In this document: positions 15,438-22,673 of the stretch, piece after piece
Numbering within the stretch: the first letter of the stretch is position 1
Layout of the letters: each line of letters begins with the position of its first letter
Origin: JAWCQZ01 sp038869515 [NCBI: Halobacteria archaeon]
GTDB lineage: Archaea; Halobacteriota; Syntropharchaeia; JACQPP01
Assembly (NCBI GenBank): GCA_038869515.1
Contig: JAWCQZ010000003.1
Span: 1 to 31,207, forward strand
Length of the DNA stretch: 31,207 nucleotides
Reading direction: 5' to 3'
The notes under the pieces: generated by a model
What the model saw: the letters and a program-made list of their open reading frames with translations, nothing else
Database searches by the model: none
Told to the model about the DNA's origin: nothing
Translations under genes and position numbers: made by a program

Positions 15438-16741
15438 CTCCCGCCACCCGGTCGAGCCGTCTCCGGGAAGGGCAGGAGCTCTTTCTCCAGGAGGGCGAGT
15501 TCGTTCGGTTGGAGGCCGTCCGGGTTGACCGAGACGATGAGCCGGCCGCCGTGGCGGCCCACCAGTTCGGTCAGGTGGTAGACCATCTTCAGGCTCCTGC
15601 GGAAACCGGCCGTCTGGACCAGATACTCCAGGCAGTCCAGGAGCACGACCCCGCGGCCGGTGTCGCACTGCGCGAGGAACTTCGCGACGGTGTAGGCGGC
15701 CTCCTCGTCCCCCTCCACGGACTGGATGCCGGGCGACGGGGACTGTTCGCCCACCCAGACCACCGGCGTCTCCCGGAGCCGCTCCATGCCGCGAATCGCG
15801 CCGGGCAGAGTCCGTGTGACGCAGAGTCCCTGGGCCCCGTGGGCCACGAGGTCGCCGAGGACCTGGAAGCAGAGCGCGGGCTTCCTCTCGCGGATGAGGA
15901 AACTGGCCCCCGGGGTGAGAACGTATCGCGGCGAGGTATCGGCCGCGACCGGCGGGGCCGGCTGGACCCAGAGCCGCCTCCGGAAGACCCCGAACCCGAA
16001 GGCGAATGCGGTCACCACCGCGCCGTAGTTGACGATGGGGGGCAGATAGAGGCCGTAGGCGATGCGGGTGGCCGCGGTGGCCGACCCGAGGAGGATGGGG
16101 GGCGCGAGCCCCACCAGGGCCCAGGTCAGGCGGCCCCGGAGGTCCCCGGTCGAGCCGAGCCACGCCCTCAGCAGAAGGAAGAACGCGGCGAGGGAGAACG
16201 CGGGGACGATGGAGGCGAGGACGGGGATGTCCCGGGGGTGGACGGCCATGCCGAAGTCGAAGAAGCCGACGCGGTTCACCGAGAGGGCGGCGAAGAGGGC
16301 CAGCAGGAGGGTCCCGGCCTGGAAGCCGAGAGCGACGGAGGGCCGCCGCAGGACCCGCACCTCGAGGAACTCAGTGACCGTGAGGAGGAGGAAACTGACC
16401 CCCAGGACGTGGCTGAAGTAGAGGAGGCGCCCCCAGAGGAGGGCGGTCCCCGCCACCGCGTCGGTGTGCTCCTGGAGCCGGACGCCAAGAGTCTCGGCCG
16501 CCTCCACATCCCCCCCTCCGATGGCGGCGGCCAGTTGCTCCTTCAGGGAGCCCAGCTCCTCCCCTCCCGGAGTCGTCCGGAGGAGGAAACTGGAGAGGGC
16601 CGTGAGGAAGATGAAGAGGGTGAAGAGGAAGAAGGCCCGGGTGTCGCGCCGGTGGCCCCCCTTCCGCAGGACGTGGACCCCGGCGGCGAGAACCACGGCT
16701 CCCGAGAGGGCCGGGACCGCCGCGAGGAGGTGGAACGACAT
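15434..16741 (-). CDS. Seven-helix membrane protein with C-terminal DUF835
   Basis: A 435-residue predicted membrane sensor-like protein. About seven hydrophobic helices occupy residues 4-254, with a hydrophilic loop at about 56-104. A basic stretch (FRRRLW) then leads into a cytoplasmic DUF835 domain at about 278-425: SFLIRERKPALCFQVLGDLVAHGAQGL..., TPVVWV, and GVVLLDCLEYL followed by GGRLIVSVNPDGL. DUF835 is an archaeal domain of unknown function that resembles degenerate RecA/KaiC-like folds, with a Walker-B-like strand but no P-loop visible here. It is coupled by a 4-nt overlap to malQ, which suggests a link to alpha-glucan metabolism. The start ATG at 16741 follows the previous gene's stop by 26 nt. 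Confidence 0.85.
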   Translation of the reverse strand: MSFHLLAAVPALSGAVVLAAGVHVLRKGGHRRDTRAFFLFTLFIFLTALSSFLLRTTPGGEELGSLKEQLAAAIGGGDVEAAETLGVRLQEHTDAVAGTALLWGRLLYFSHVLGVSFLLLTVTEFLEVRVLRRPSVALGFQAGTLLLALFAALSVNRVGFFDFGMAVHPRDIPVLASIVPAFSLAAFFLLLRAWLGSTGDLRGRLTWALVGLAPPILLGSATAATRIAYGLYLPPIVNYGAVVTAFAFGFGVFRRRLWVQPAPPVAADTSPRYVLTPGASFLIRERKPALCFQVLGDLVAHGAQGLCVTRTLPGAIRGMERLRETPVVWVGEQSPSPGIQSVEGDEEAAYTVAKFLAQCDTGRGVVLLDCLEYLVQTAGFRRSLKMVYHLTELVGRHGGRLIVSVNPDGLQPNELALLEKELLPFPETARPGGGR

Positions 16742-16767
16742 CGGGAACCGGGGCCCCCGCCGGAGCC

Positions 16768-17445
16768 CTAGAACCTCTCGGGGAACTGGCTCACGACGGC
16801 GGCGGCCAGGGCGTCCCCCATGGACCCCGCGTGCCGGAACGCCGCCTCCAGGTCCTCCGCGAGGACCTGCGGGTCTCCCCGGGCGGCGGACTCGGCGACC
16901 TTCTGGAGGTGGGCGATGTGGGCCGTGGTGACCGCCGCGTTGACGGCCCGGGGGAGGGTGGGGTTGAGCCGGTTCAGGAAGTCGGAGAACCCCTCGACAT
17001 ACTTGAGGAGGCCCCTCACCGCCCGCTCCTTGGCCGCGGTGTCGTTGGTCCGGGTGGCGTTCACGTAGTCGTAGAGGAACTGGATGTGGTCCTGCCAGTG
17101 GACAAAGAACTCGTCCCGGGCCCCGGGGCCGTAATGCGCCTCGATGAGTTTCCCGAAGCCTGCGCGGTTCTCGTCCAGTTTGGCCGCGGCGACGCCGAAG
17201 CGGGCCCAATTCCCCTCCAGGCCCGAGACGATGGTCCCGTGGATCCAGAGCGTGTGCTCGAGGAAGAGGGTCCGGAAGGCGGCCCGGAACTCCGCGGCCT
17301 TCGTGGTGGTGGAGGGGTCTCCGGGAGCGGCGGTCCCCGGAGGGGCCGGGAGCGGGGGGGGCTTCACCGCCAGACCCGCGCCGAGGCCCACGAGGAGGCC
17401 CACCAGGAGGCTCCCGGCCACCCACAGCGGAGTCCGACGGTCCAT
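16768..17445 (-). CDS. Secreted or membrane-anchored helical protein, unknown function
   Basis: First gene of the glucan operon (225 aa). An N-terminal hydrophobic segment (PLWVAGSLLVGLLVGLGAGLAV, about 5-27) is followed by a Pro/Ala-rich linker. An all-helical domain of roughly 180 residues then contains several conserved-looking aromatic/His positions (FLEHTLWIHGTI, HYGPGARDEFFVHWQDHIQFLYDYVNAT). The LEHxLWxxxxI ... HY/FYG ... N-A-T layout recalls a helical-bundle family also found in Bacillota, but I cannot name it. The domain would face outside the membrane. The His/Glu-rich helices might bind a metal or small ligand (inference). The leaderless start at 17445 is supported by a TATA-like box at 17471-17478. 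Confidence 0.75.
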   Translation of the reverse strand: MDRRTPLWVAGSLLVGLLVGLGAGLAVKPPPLPAPPGTAAPGDPSTTTKAAEFRAAFRTLFLEHTLWIHGTIVSGLEGNWARFGVAAAKLDENRAGFGKLIEAHYGPGARDEFFVHWQDHIQFLYDYVNATRTNDTAAKERAVRGLLKYVEGFSDFLNRLNPTLPRAVNAAVTTAHIAHLQKVAESAARGDPQVLAEDLEAAFRHAGSMGDALAAAVVSQFPERF

Positions 17446-17470
17446 GCCGGTGGGAGATGGGGAGGGAGCC

Positions 17471-17522
17471 TATTAAATGGCTCCGGCGGGACGCGCCCGG
17501 CCCTCCGTGGAAGGATTGAAAA
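17471..17522. promoter_or_regulatory. Divergent promoters: glucan operon and alcohol dehydrogenase
   Basis: On the minus strand ATTTAATA (17471-17478) sits about 30 nt before the ATG at 17445. It is the only good promoter I see for the five-gene operon. On the plus strand a weaker ATTGAAAA (17515-17522) sits about 27 nt before the ATG at 17545. The intergenic region is only 99 bp, so the two may share regulation. Confidence 0.55.
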
Positions 17523-17544
17523 GAGAGAGGTCCTTGCCGCCTCC

Positions 17545-18651
17545 ATGAAGACCCGCGCCGCCGTCCTCCTGAAGCCCCGCCAGATGGCGGTGGAGGAGGT
17601 CGAAATCGCCGACCCCAAGGCGGGCGAGGTCCGGGTGAAGGTGGCCGCGGTGGGCGTCTGCGCGACCGACCTCCACCGCTACGCCGGCGAGTCGGCCGCG
17701 CCCCTCCCGGTCGTCCTCGGCCACGAAGGGGCGGGCGTGGTCGAGTCGGTGGGGCCCGGAGTCGCCCACGTCAGGCCCGGGGACCGGGTGGTCCTCTCCG
17801 TCCTCCCCTCCTGCGGGACCTGCAAACCCTGCCTGGAGGACCGGCCCTACCTCTGCGCGCCGGGGTGGTTCACCCTCGGGAGCGGGGCGATGCTCGACAA
17901 CACCCGGCGGCTCCAGCGGGCGGGGGGAGGGAAGCTCTACCACCTCCTCGGCCAGTCCTCCTTCGCCGAGCACGCGGTGGTGTGCGCCCGGAGCACGGTG
18001 AAAATTCCCGACGACGTCCCCCTCGATACCGCCGCCCTCCTCGGGTGCGGCGCGACCACGGGCTTCGGCGCCGTCCTGACCGCCCCGGGCTTCGCTCCGG
18101 GGTGTTCGGTCGCCATCTTCGGGTGCGGCGGCGTCGGGACCAGCGGACTCATGGCGGCCAAGGCGGGGGGCGCCTCCACCATCATCGCGGTGGACGTGGC
18201 CGACTCCAAACTGGAGAACGCCAGGAGGTTCGGAGCGACCCACACCTTCAACTCGAAGGAGAGGAGTCCCCTGCCCAAAATCCGGGAACTGACCGGCGGC
18301 CTCGGCGTCGACTTCGGTTTCGAGTTCGTGGGGCGGCCCGAGACCATCGCCGCGGCCGCGGAGGCGACCCGCCTCGGGGGCGTGGCGACCTTCACGGGCG
18401 AGCCCCGGGCGGGGGACAGGGTGGCCTTCACCCCCTTCACATTCTACGGCCGGACCCTCCGGGGCAACATGGTGGGCTACGTCCGGCCGCAGGTGGACAT
18501 CCCCCGCTACGCGGCGATGGTCCGCCAGGGCCTCCTCCCCCTCGACCGGCTGGTGACCCGGACCTACCGCCTGGAGGAGGTCGAGAAGGCCCTCCAGGAC
18601 CTGGAGAGGGGGGAGAACGTGCGGGGGCTCATCCGGGTTTCTGGTGGCTGA
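17545..18651 (+). CDS. Zinc-dependent alcohol dehydrogenase, class III-like
   Basis: A cytosolic NAD(P)-dependent medium-chain dehydrogenase (368 aa). It shows the catalytic zinc ligands Cys in VGVCATD and His-Glu in LGHEGAGVV. The structural zinc cluster is CGTCKPCLEDRPYLC (four cysteines). The Rossmann motif is GCGGVGTSG followed by VDVADSKLENARRFGATH. The layout resembles S-(hydroxymethyl)glutathione/mycothiol dehydrogenases and aryl-alcohol dehydrogenases, so substrate cannot be assigned. Archaea generally lack glutathione, so a classical class III role is doubtful. It is divergent from the glucan operon. Confidence 0.92.
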   Translation: MKTRAAVLLKPRQMAVEEVEIADPKAGEVRVKVAAVGVCATDLHRYAGESAAPLPVVLGHEGAGVVESVGPGVAHVRPGDRVVLSVLPSCGTCKPCLEDRPYLCAPGWFTLGSGAMLDNTRRLQRAGGGKLYHLLGQSSFAEHAVVCARSTVKIPDDVPLDTAALLGCGATTGFGAVLTAPGFAPGCSVAIFGCGGVGTSGLMAAKAGGASTIIAVDVADSKLENARRFGATHTFNSKERSPLPKIRELTGGLGVDFGFEFVGRPETIAAAAEATRLGGVATFTGEPRAGDRVAFTPFTFYGRTLRGNMVGYVRPQVDIPRYAAMVRQGLLPLDRLVTRTYRLEEVEKALQDLERGENVRGLIRVSGG

Positions 18652-18763
18652 AATCGGAATCGGTAGAACTCCATATAGCCGCTATAGGTGGCGACTCTGT
18701 GAACTGTCGGAAGCCGGTGCCAAAAAAGCGGGATAGTCAGAGAGCGGACCAGTGGCAAACGCT

Positions 18764-18792
18764 GGGAGGAGGGGCGCGAAACCCCTCCTCCC
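18764..18792 (+). terminator. Perfect 11-bp hairpin after the dehydrogenase gene
   Basis: GGGAGGAGGGG (18764-18774) and CCCCTCCTCCC (18782-18792) are exact reverse complements around a 7-base loop, CGCGAAA. It lies 113 nt after the dehydrogenase stop and upstream of the apgM promoter, so termination is the likeliest role. No T-run follows directly; a T5 tract occurs further on near 18851. Confidence 0.5.
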
Positions 18793-18878
18793 GCCCCCTC
18801 CATGCCCTCGCTCGGTGCTCGCGCGGGTGCAAATTGCCGTGGAGCGGGCCTTTTTGCCCCGGCTTCGGGGACCATCGG

Positions 18879-18887
18879 ATTCTTATC
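18879..18887 (+). promoter_or_regulatory. TATA-like box of apgM
   Basis: ATTCTTATC is centred about 25 nt before the ATG at 18908. This supports that start over the upstream extension of the open frame. Confidence 0.45.
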
Positions 18888-18907
18888 CACCTTCCCCCGA
18901 TTCGGCG

Positions 18908-20119
18908 ATGGCCGATGGAATGAAGGTCCTCCTCATCGTCATCGACGGCCTCGGGGACCGTCCCTACGGCGCGAAGACTCCCCTCCAGGCGGCCCGCAAG
19001 CCCCTCCTCGACCGCCTCGCCGCCGAAGGCATCAACGGCCAGTGCGACACCGTGGCTCCCGGGGTCCGCCCCGGCTCCGCCCCGGGCCACCTCGCCCTCC
19101 TCGGCTACGACCCCCGCACGTTCTACTGCGGGCGCGGCCCCTTCGAGGCGGCCGGGACCGGCATCCGACTCAAGCCCGGGGAGGTCGCGTGGAGGTGCAA
19201 CTTCGCCACGGTCAAGGGGGGCAAGGTGGTGGACCGGCGCGCGGGCCGCATCCGGGAGACGAAGCCCCTGGAGCGCGCCATCCTGAAGGAGGTGGACCCC
19301 GGAGTCCCCTTCGAGTTCCGGGCGGGGACCGGACACCGGGGCGCACTGGTGTTCCGCGGGCCGGGCCTCGGCTCCGAGGTGAGCCCCACCGACCCCAAGA
19401 AGGAGGGCAAGCCGGTCGCGGAGGCCAGGCCCCTGGCGCCGGGGGCGAAGAGGACCGCCGACGCCCTCAACCGCTTCACGAAGCAGGCGATGGAGGTCCT
19501 CTCCGGCCACCCGGTCAACCGGCGCCGGGTCGAGGGCGGACTCCCCCCGGCCAACGCCCTCCTCTGCCGGAGCCCGGGGAGCGTCCCGGAGATTCCCCCC
19601 TTCGCCTCCCTGACGGGGATGCGGGGCGCCGCCATCGCGGCCACCGCCCTCATCCGAGGGGTCGCGGACCTTTGCGGCCTCAAGTTCATCCAGGTCCCCG
19701 GAGTCACCGGCGGAGTGGACTCCCCCATCGAGCGCAAGATGGCCGCCGCCAACCGCGCCCTGAAGAGCCACGACTTCGTCCTCATGAACCTGAAGGGGGC
19801 GGACGAGGCGGGCCACGACAAGAATTGGGGAGCGAAGAAGCGCTACCTCTCCCGCGCCTCCGAGGCGATGGAGGGGCTCGACCTCCGCGACGACCTCGTC
19901 CTGGCGGTCACGGGCGACCACTCCACCCCCTGCAAACTCGGCGACCACACCGGAGATCCGGTCCCGATTCTCATCCGCGGAGCGCCCGTGAGGCCCGACG
20001 GCGTCAAGCGGTTCGACGAACTCTCGTGCGCATCCGGGGGCCTCGGGAGAATCCGCGGCGTGGATGTCCTGCCGGTCCTGCTCGACCTGGCGGGGCGGAA
20101 CGAAAAATTCGGGGAATAG
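18908..20119 (+). CDS. apgM: 2,3-bisphosphoglycerate-independent phosphoglycerate mutase (archaeal type)
   Basis: Interconverts 3- and 2-phosphoglycerate in glycolysis/gluconeogenesis (cytoplasm). The 403-residue protein belongs to the alkaline phosphatase superfamily. It shows the first metal-binding motif VIDGLGDRP (D13), the predicted catalytic Ser57 in RPGSAPGHLALLGYDP, GRGPFEAAGTG, and the C-terminal metal ligands in KGADEAGHDKN and TGDHSTPCKLGDHTGDPVP. Many members read GSDxAH where this one has GSAPGH, a variant worth noting. An alternative start at 18920 (MKV) is possible, but the TATA box spacing suits 18908. A leaderless KaiC-like gene follows 39 nt downstream. Confidence 0.93.
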   Translation: MADGMKVLLIVIDGLGDRPYGAKTPLQAARKPLLDRLAAEGINGQCDTVAPGVRPGSAPGHLALLGYDPRTFYCGRGPFEAAGTGIRLKPGEVAWRCNFATVKGGKVVDRRAGRIRETKPLERAILKEVDPGVPFEFRAGTGHRGALVFRGPGLGSEVSPTDPKKEGKPVAEARPLAPGAKRTADALNRFTKQAMEVLSGHPVNRRRVEGGLPPANALLCRSPGSVPEIPPFASLTGMRGAAIAATALIRGVADLCGLKFIQVPGVTGGVDSPIERKMAAANRALKSHDFVLMNLKGADEAGHDKNWGAKKRYLSRASEAMEGLDLRDDLVLAVTGDHSTPCKLGDHTGDPVPILIRGAPVRPDGVKRFDELSCASGGLGRIRGVDVLPVLLDLAGRNEKFGE

Positions 20120-20129
20120 ACGCCAAAGG

Positions 20130-20137
20130 TTCAATAC
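20130..20137 (+). promoter_or_regulatory. TATA-like box of the KaiC/DUF835 operon
   Basis: TTCAATAC lies in the 39-bp gap after apgM and is centred about 25 nt from the ATG at 20159. A T-run (TTTTTTT, about 20150-20156) immediately before the start could also end the apgM transcript. Confidence 0.45.
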
Positions 20138-20158
20138 CCTTCGCCGCCCTTTTTTTCC

Positions 20159-20887
20159 ATGCCGCGCCGCGTCCACACGGGGGTCCCGGGCCTCGACGAC
20201 CTCCTGGAGGGGGGCTTCCTGGAGGGGCAGACTGTCCTGCTCACCGGCCCGACCGGCACCGGAAAGACGACCTTCTGCGCGCAGTTCCTGATGGAGGGGG
20301 TCCGGAACGGCGAGCCGGGCCTCCTCGTCACCATCGGCGAGGGCAAGAAGCACATCTTGGACTACATGAAGGGGTTCGGCTGGGACCTGAAGGCGCTGGT
20401 CACCAACAACCGGCTCGGCCTCCTCGACGCGACCCCCATGCCGCGGGGCCCCGAGGGGAAGTTCTACGTGACCGACAAGCCGAGCCTCGAGTTCAACCTC
20501 GACAACGTGACCGGCCTCGTCCTGGGGGAGATCGAGAGGCTGAAGGTGAGCCGGGTCGTCCTCGACAGCGTCTCCGCCATGCTCCTGGCGGTGTGGGAGC
20601 CCTTCCGGATCCGCCACGAACTCCTGGCGGTCGTGGACATGCTGGAGAGGTCGGGCTGCACCGCGCTCCTGACCGCGGAGAGGCTGGGGCCCGAGAGCCA
20701 CGCCGACCTCCTCGGCTTCGTGACCCACGGCCTCATCGAACTCGACTACCCGCGGCTGAAGAACGAGCACGTCCGGACCCTGACCGTCCGCAAGATGCGC
20801 GGCACCAACCACGACCGGGGCGTCTTCCTCTACGAAATCGGGAAGCAGGGGGTCAAGGTCACGTCGCGGGCGGAATACCTGGACTGA
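20159..20887 (+). CDS. KaiC-like RecA-superfamily ATPase (single domain)
   Basis: A 242-residue cytoplasmic ATPase with one KaiC domain. It begins with the family opening TGVPGLDDLLEGGF, then Walker A GPTGTGKTT (residues 30-38), VTIGEGKKHIL after the second strand, and a Walker B strand SRVVLDSVSAML. It continues with RHELLAVVDMLERSGCTALLTAE and ends with KMRGTNHDRGVFLYEIGKQGVKV. Archaeal single-domain KaiC homologues are associated with signalling and sometimes motility; no circadian partner genes are present. The gene is followed one base later by a small membrane protein gene and then a DUF835 protein, so the three likely form an operon. Confidence 0.92.
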   Translation: MPRRVHTGVPGLDDLLEGGFLEGQTVLLTGPTGTGKTTFCAQFLMEGVRNGEPGLLVTIGEGKKHILDYMKGFGWDLKALVTNNRLGLLDATPMPRGPEGKFYVTDKPSLEFNLDNVTGLVLGEIERLKVSRVVLDSVSAMLLAVWEPFRIRHELLAVVDMLERSGCTALLTAERLGPESHADLLGFVTHGLIELDYPRLKNEHVRTLTVRKMRGTNHDRGVFLYEIGKQGVKVTSRAEYLD

Positions 20888-20888
20888 G

Positions 20889-21176
20889 ATGGCCTTCGAG
20901 GCCCTGCCGTTCTCGATCACATTGACGCTGCTTCTCGCCGCACTGATTCTCGCAGCGCAAAACGTCCCGAGAAGGGCTTGGCGCGACCCCTCGCACCGCC
21001 GACCATGGAACGGACTCCTCGCTGGCGTCGCCGGTTTCACCATCGCGGCATTGGAGTTGGCCACACCCGGATCCCGACTGGAGCTGGCGGAAAACACGCT
21101 GGCGCTGGTTGCAGGCGGGCTCGCTTTGATGGGGGGAGTGCGACTTCTCAGTGCTCTCCGGTCCGTAGAGGGTTGA
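20889..21176 (+). CDS. Small membrane protein in the KaiC/DUF835 operon
   Basis: 95 residues with three hydrophobic segments (about 8-24, 42-60 and 69-87) and a basic loop VPRRAWRDPSHRRPW. No family is recognised. The ATG starts 1 nt after the KaiC stop, and its TGA is directly followed by the ATG of the next gene, so co-translation is likely. The coding sequence is visibly less GC-rich and uses different codons (for example TTG, GCA, CTT) from the flanking genes. This compositional change continues into the first 60 codons of the next gene. Confidence 0.65.
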   Translation: MAFEALPFSITLTLLLAALILAAQNVPRRAWRDPSHRRPWNGLLAGVAGFTIAALELATPGSRLELAENTLALVAGGLALMGGVRLLSALRSVEG

Positions 21177-22673
21177 ATGGTCGAAAGTTGGGCCTCTTTT
21201 CCGGCGATGGTGGCGCTGTCGGTGCTGGTGCTGGTGTTTGGCCGCATACGAACCCGGTGGAGCGGCCTTTGGGCAGTTTCAATTGCCTCACCGGTTGTTT
21301 CCATTTTCGCAGTTGAACCTGCAGGGGGCGCCCTGCGCATTCTCGGAGCGGCGGCACTCCTCGGAGTTGTCCTGGAGATGCGCCGCTGGCCCTCCGGCAA
21401 GATGGCCCGCGTCCAGCAGGCCCGCGGGGCGCTGGAGGAGTTGCCGAAGTCCCCGGAGGGGGGCGACGCGGCCCTGGCCCAGGGCTACGCCACCCTCACC
21501 AATCGCTTCCTCGCCACGGCCCGGCCCGTGCTGGGCACCCGCCTCTTGGAGCGGACCCTCTCGGCCTGGGCCGCCTCCTCCGGCCTCGGAGTCGAAATCC
21601 GCCCGGACGGCGCTCTCCGGCTGCGGCCCGGCCAAGAGCTGCCGCCGGCCCCGCAACTCCTCCGCGCCTTCTTCGGCCTCAATCTCCGCATCGCCGAACT
21701 CCTGCGGGTCTTCCGCTCCCCGGCCGAGGTCCGGGAGATGTTCGCGGCCATCTTCGGCAGCGCCAGCGGCTCCTACGGCGAGATGCTCTACGCCCACCGG
21801 ACCCCGCTCCTCCTCTTTCGGGCCGCCGTGGACCCGCTGTTGGAGGCCATCCCTGACAAGGACGAGGCGCGGCGGAGGCTGGCTGCGGTGGAGCCCCTCC
21901 TCGGAATCGGGCCCGACGGCAAGGTGGCCCTCGCCGGGCTCTACGACTCCCTCTCGAAACTGGAGCCCGCGGAGCGGGGCCGGAGGGCCATCGAGACCCT
22001 CTCGGCGTCCATGCGAGCCCTCCACCCCCTCGCCTCCGAGACCGTCGGCGCCGAGAGATCTGCCGCCCTCCTGAGCCGGGGGGTTTCCCAACTCCTCCGC
22101 GACCACGGCCCCTTTCTCGCCTCTTACCGGCTCGATGACATCCTGCCCCGGGGCGTGGCTCTCCCGGGCCTCTTCCGCGCCCGGCCGGGGGGCTCCTATC
22201 TCATCCGCGACCCCGCGTGGGCCCGGGAGCTCTTCCGCGAACTGGTCAGGCCGGGGCTGCCGGGCCTCTCCATCGCCCGCACCTTCCCGGAAGGCGCGGG
22301 GGGGCTGCAGCCTGCAGACCCGGCGCGGGCCGCCGAGGAGGCGCCGCCCGGGGTCGAGGTGCGGTGGCTGGGGAGGAAGGCCCCCGACGGCTCCCCGGGG
22401 CTGGAGCGGATGGCCGAGGTGCTCAAGGTGGTGGACGAGTTTTGCGGGAGTCGCGAGGGGGCGGTGGTCCTGCTCGACGGCGTCGAGTATCTCGCGACCC
22501 GGCACGACTTCGCCAACGTTCTCCGGTTCCTCCAGGACCTCAAGGAGGTCGTGGCCGCCCGGGGGGCGCGGCTCCTCGTGCCGGTGGACCCTGCCGCCCT
22601 GGAGGAGCGGCAGATGGCGCTCCTCTCGCGCGACCTGGAGACCCTCCGCGAGCCCTCGCCGGGACGGGCCTAG
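21177..22673 (+). CDS. Membrane-anchored DUF835 protein
   Basis: A 498-residue protein with three hydrophobic segments at about 8-22, 31-46 and 52-66. A long helical cytoplasmic region (70-330) follows without a recognised domain. A C-terminal DUF835 domain lies at about 338-492: GSYLIRDPAWARELFRELV, GLPGLSIARTFP, VEVRWLGRK, then GAVVLLDGVEYLATRHDFANVLRFLQDL and GARLLVPVDPAALEERQMALLSR. It has the same domain as the 7TM protein of the glucan operon but a different N-terminus. Encoded directly after a KaiC-like ATPase, it may act with it as a membrane signalling pair (inference). Its TAG overlaps the stop of the convergent gene within CTAG. Confidence 0.82.
   Translation: MVESWASFPAMVALSVLVLVFGRIRTRWSGLWAVSIASPVVSIFAVEPAGGALRILGAAALLGVVLEMRRWPSGKMARVQQARGALEELPKSPEGGDAALAQGYATLTNRFLATARPVLGTRLLERTLSAWAASSGLGVEIRPDGALRLRPGQELPPAPQLLRAFFGLNLRIAELLRVFRSPAEVREMFAAIFGSASGSYGEMLYAHRTPLLLFRAAVDPLLEAIPDKDEARRRLAAVEPLLGIGPDGKVALAGLYDSLSKLEPAERGRRAIETLSASMRALHPLASETVGAERSAALLSRGVSQLLRDHGPFLASYRLDDILPRGVALPGLFRARPGGSYLIRDPAWARELFRELVRPGLPGLSIARTFPEGAGGLQPADPARAAEEAPPGVEVRWLGRKAPDGSPGLERMAEVLKVVDEFCGSREGAVVLLDGVEYLATRHDFANVLRFLQDLKEVVAARGARLLVPVDPAALEERQMALLSRDLETLREPSPGRA

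Larger units (their letters stand above)
18652..18907. other. Intergenic region before apgM with hairpins
   Basis: 256 bases with no convincing gene. It holds a small TATAG-CCG-CTATA dyad (18674-18686), the strong hairpin listed separately, and a TATA-like ATTCTTATC (18879-18887) about 26 nt before the apgM start. A short antisense frame here is not protein-like. Confidence 0.45.

Noticed and set aside
15438-16163. N-terminal extension of the malQ frame to 16163
   Set aside because: It lies inside the DUF835 gene; MalQ-like sequence begins at the ATG overlapping that gene's stop, and the extension is Gly/Arg/Pro-rich nonsense.
18737-21400. 887-codon minus-strand frame opposite apgM and the KaiC-like gene
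   Set aside because: It covers two real genes on the other strand; no start signal or protein domain is seen.
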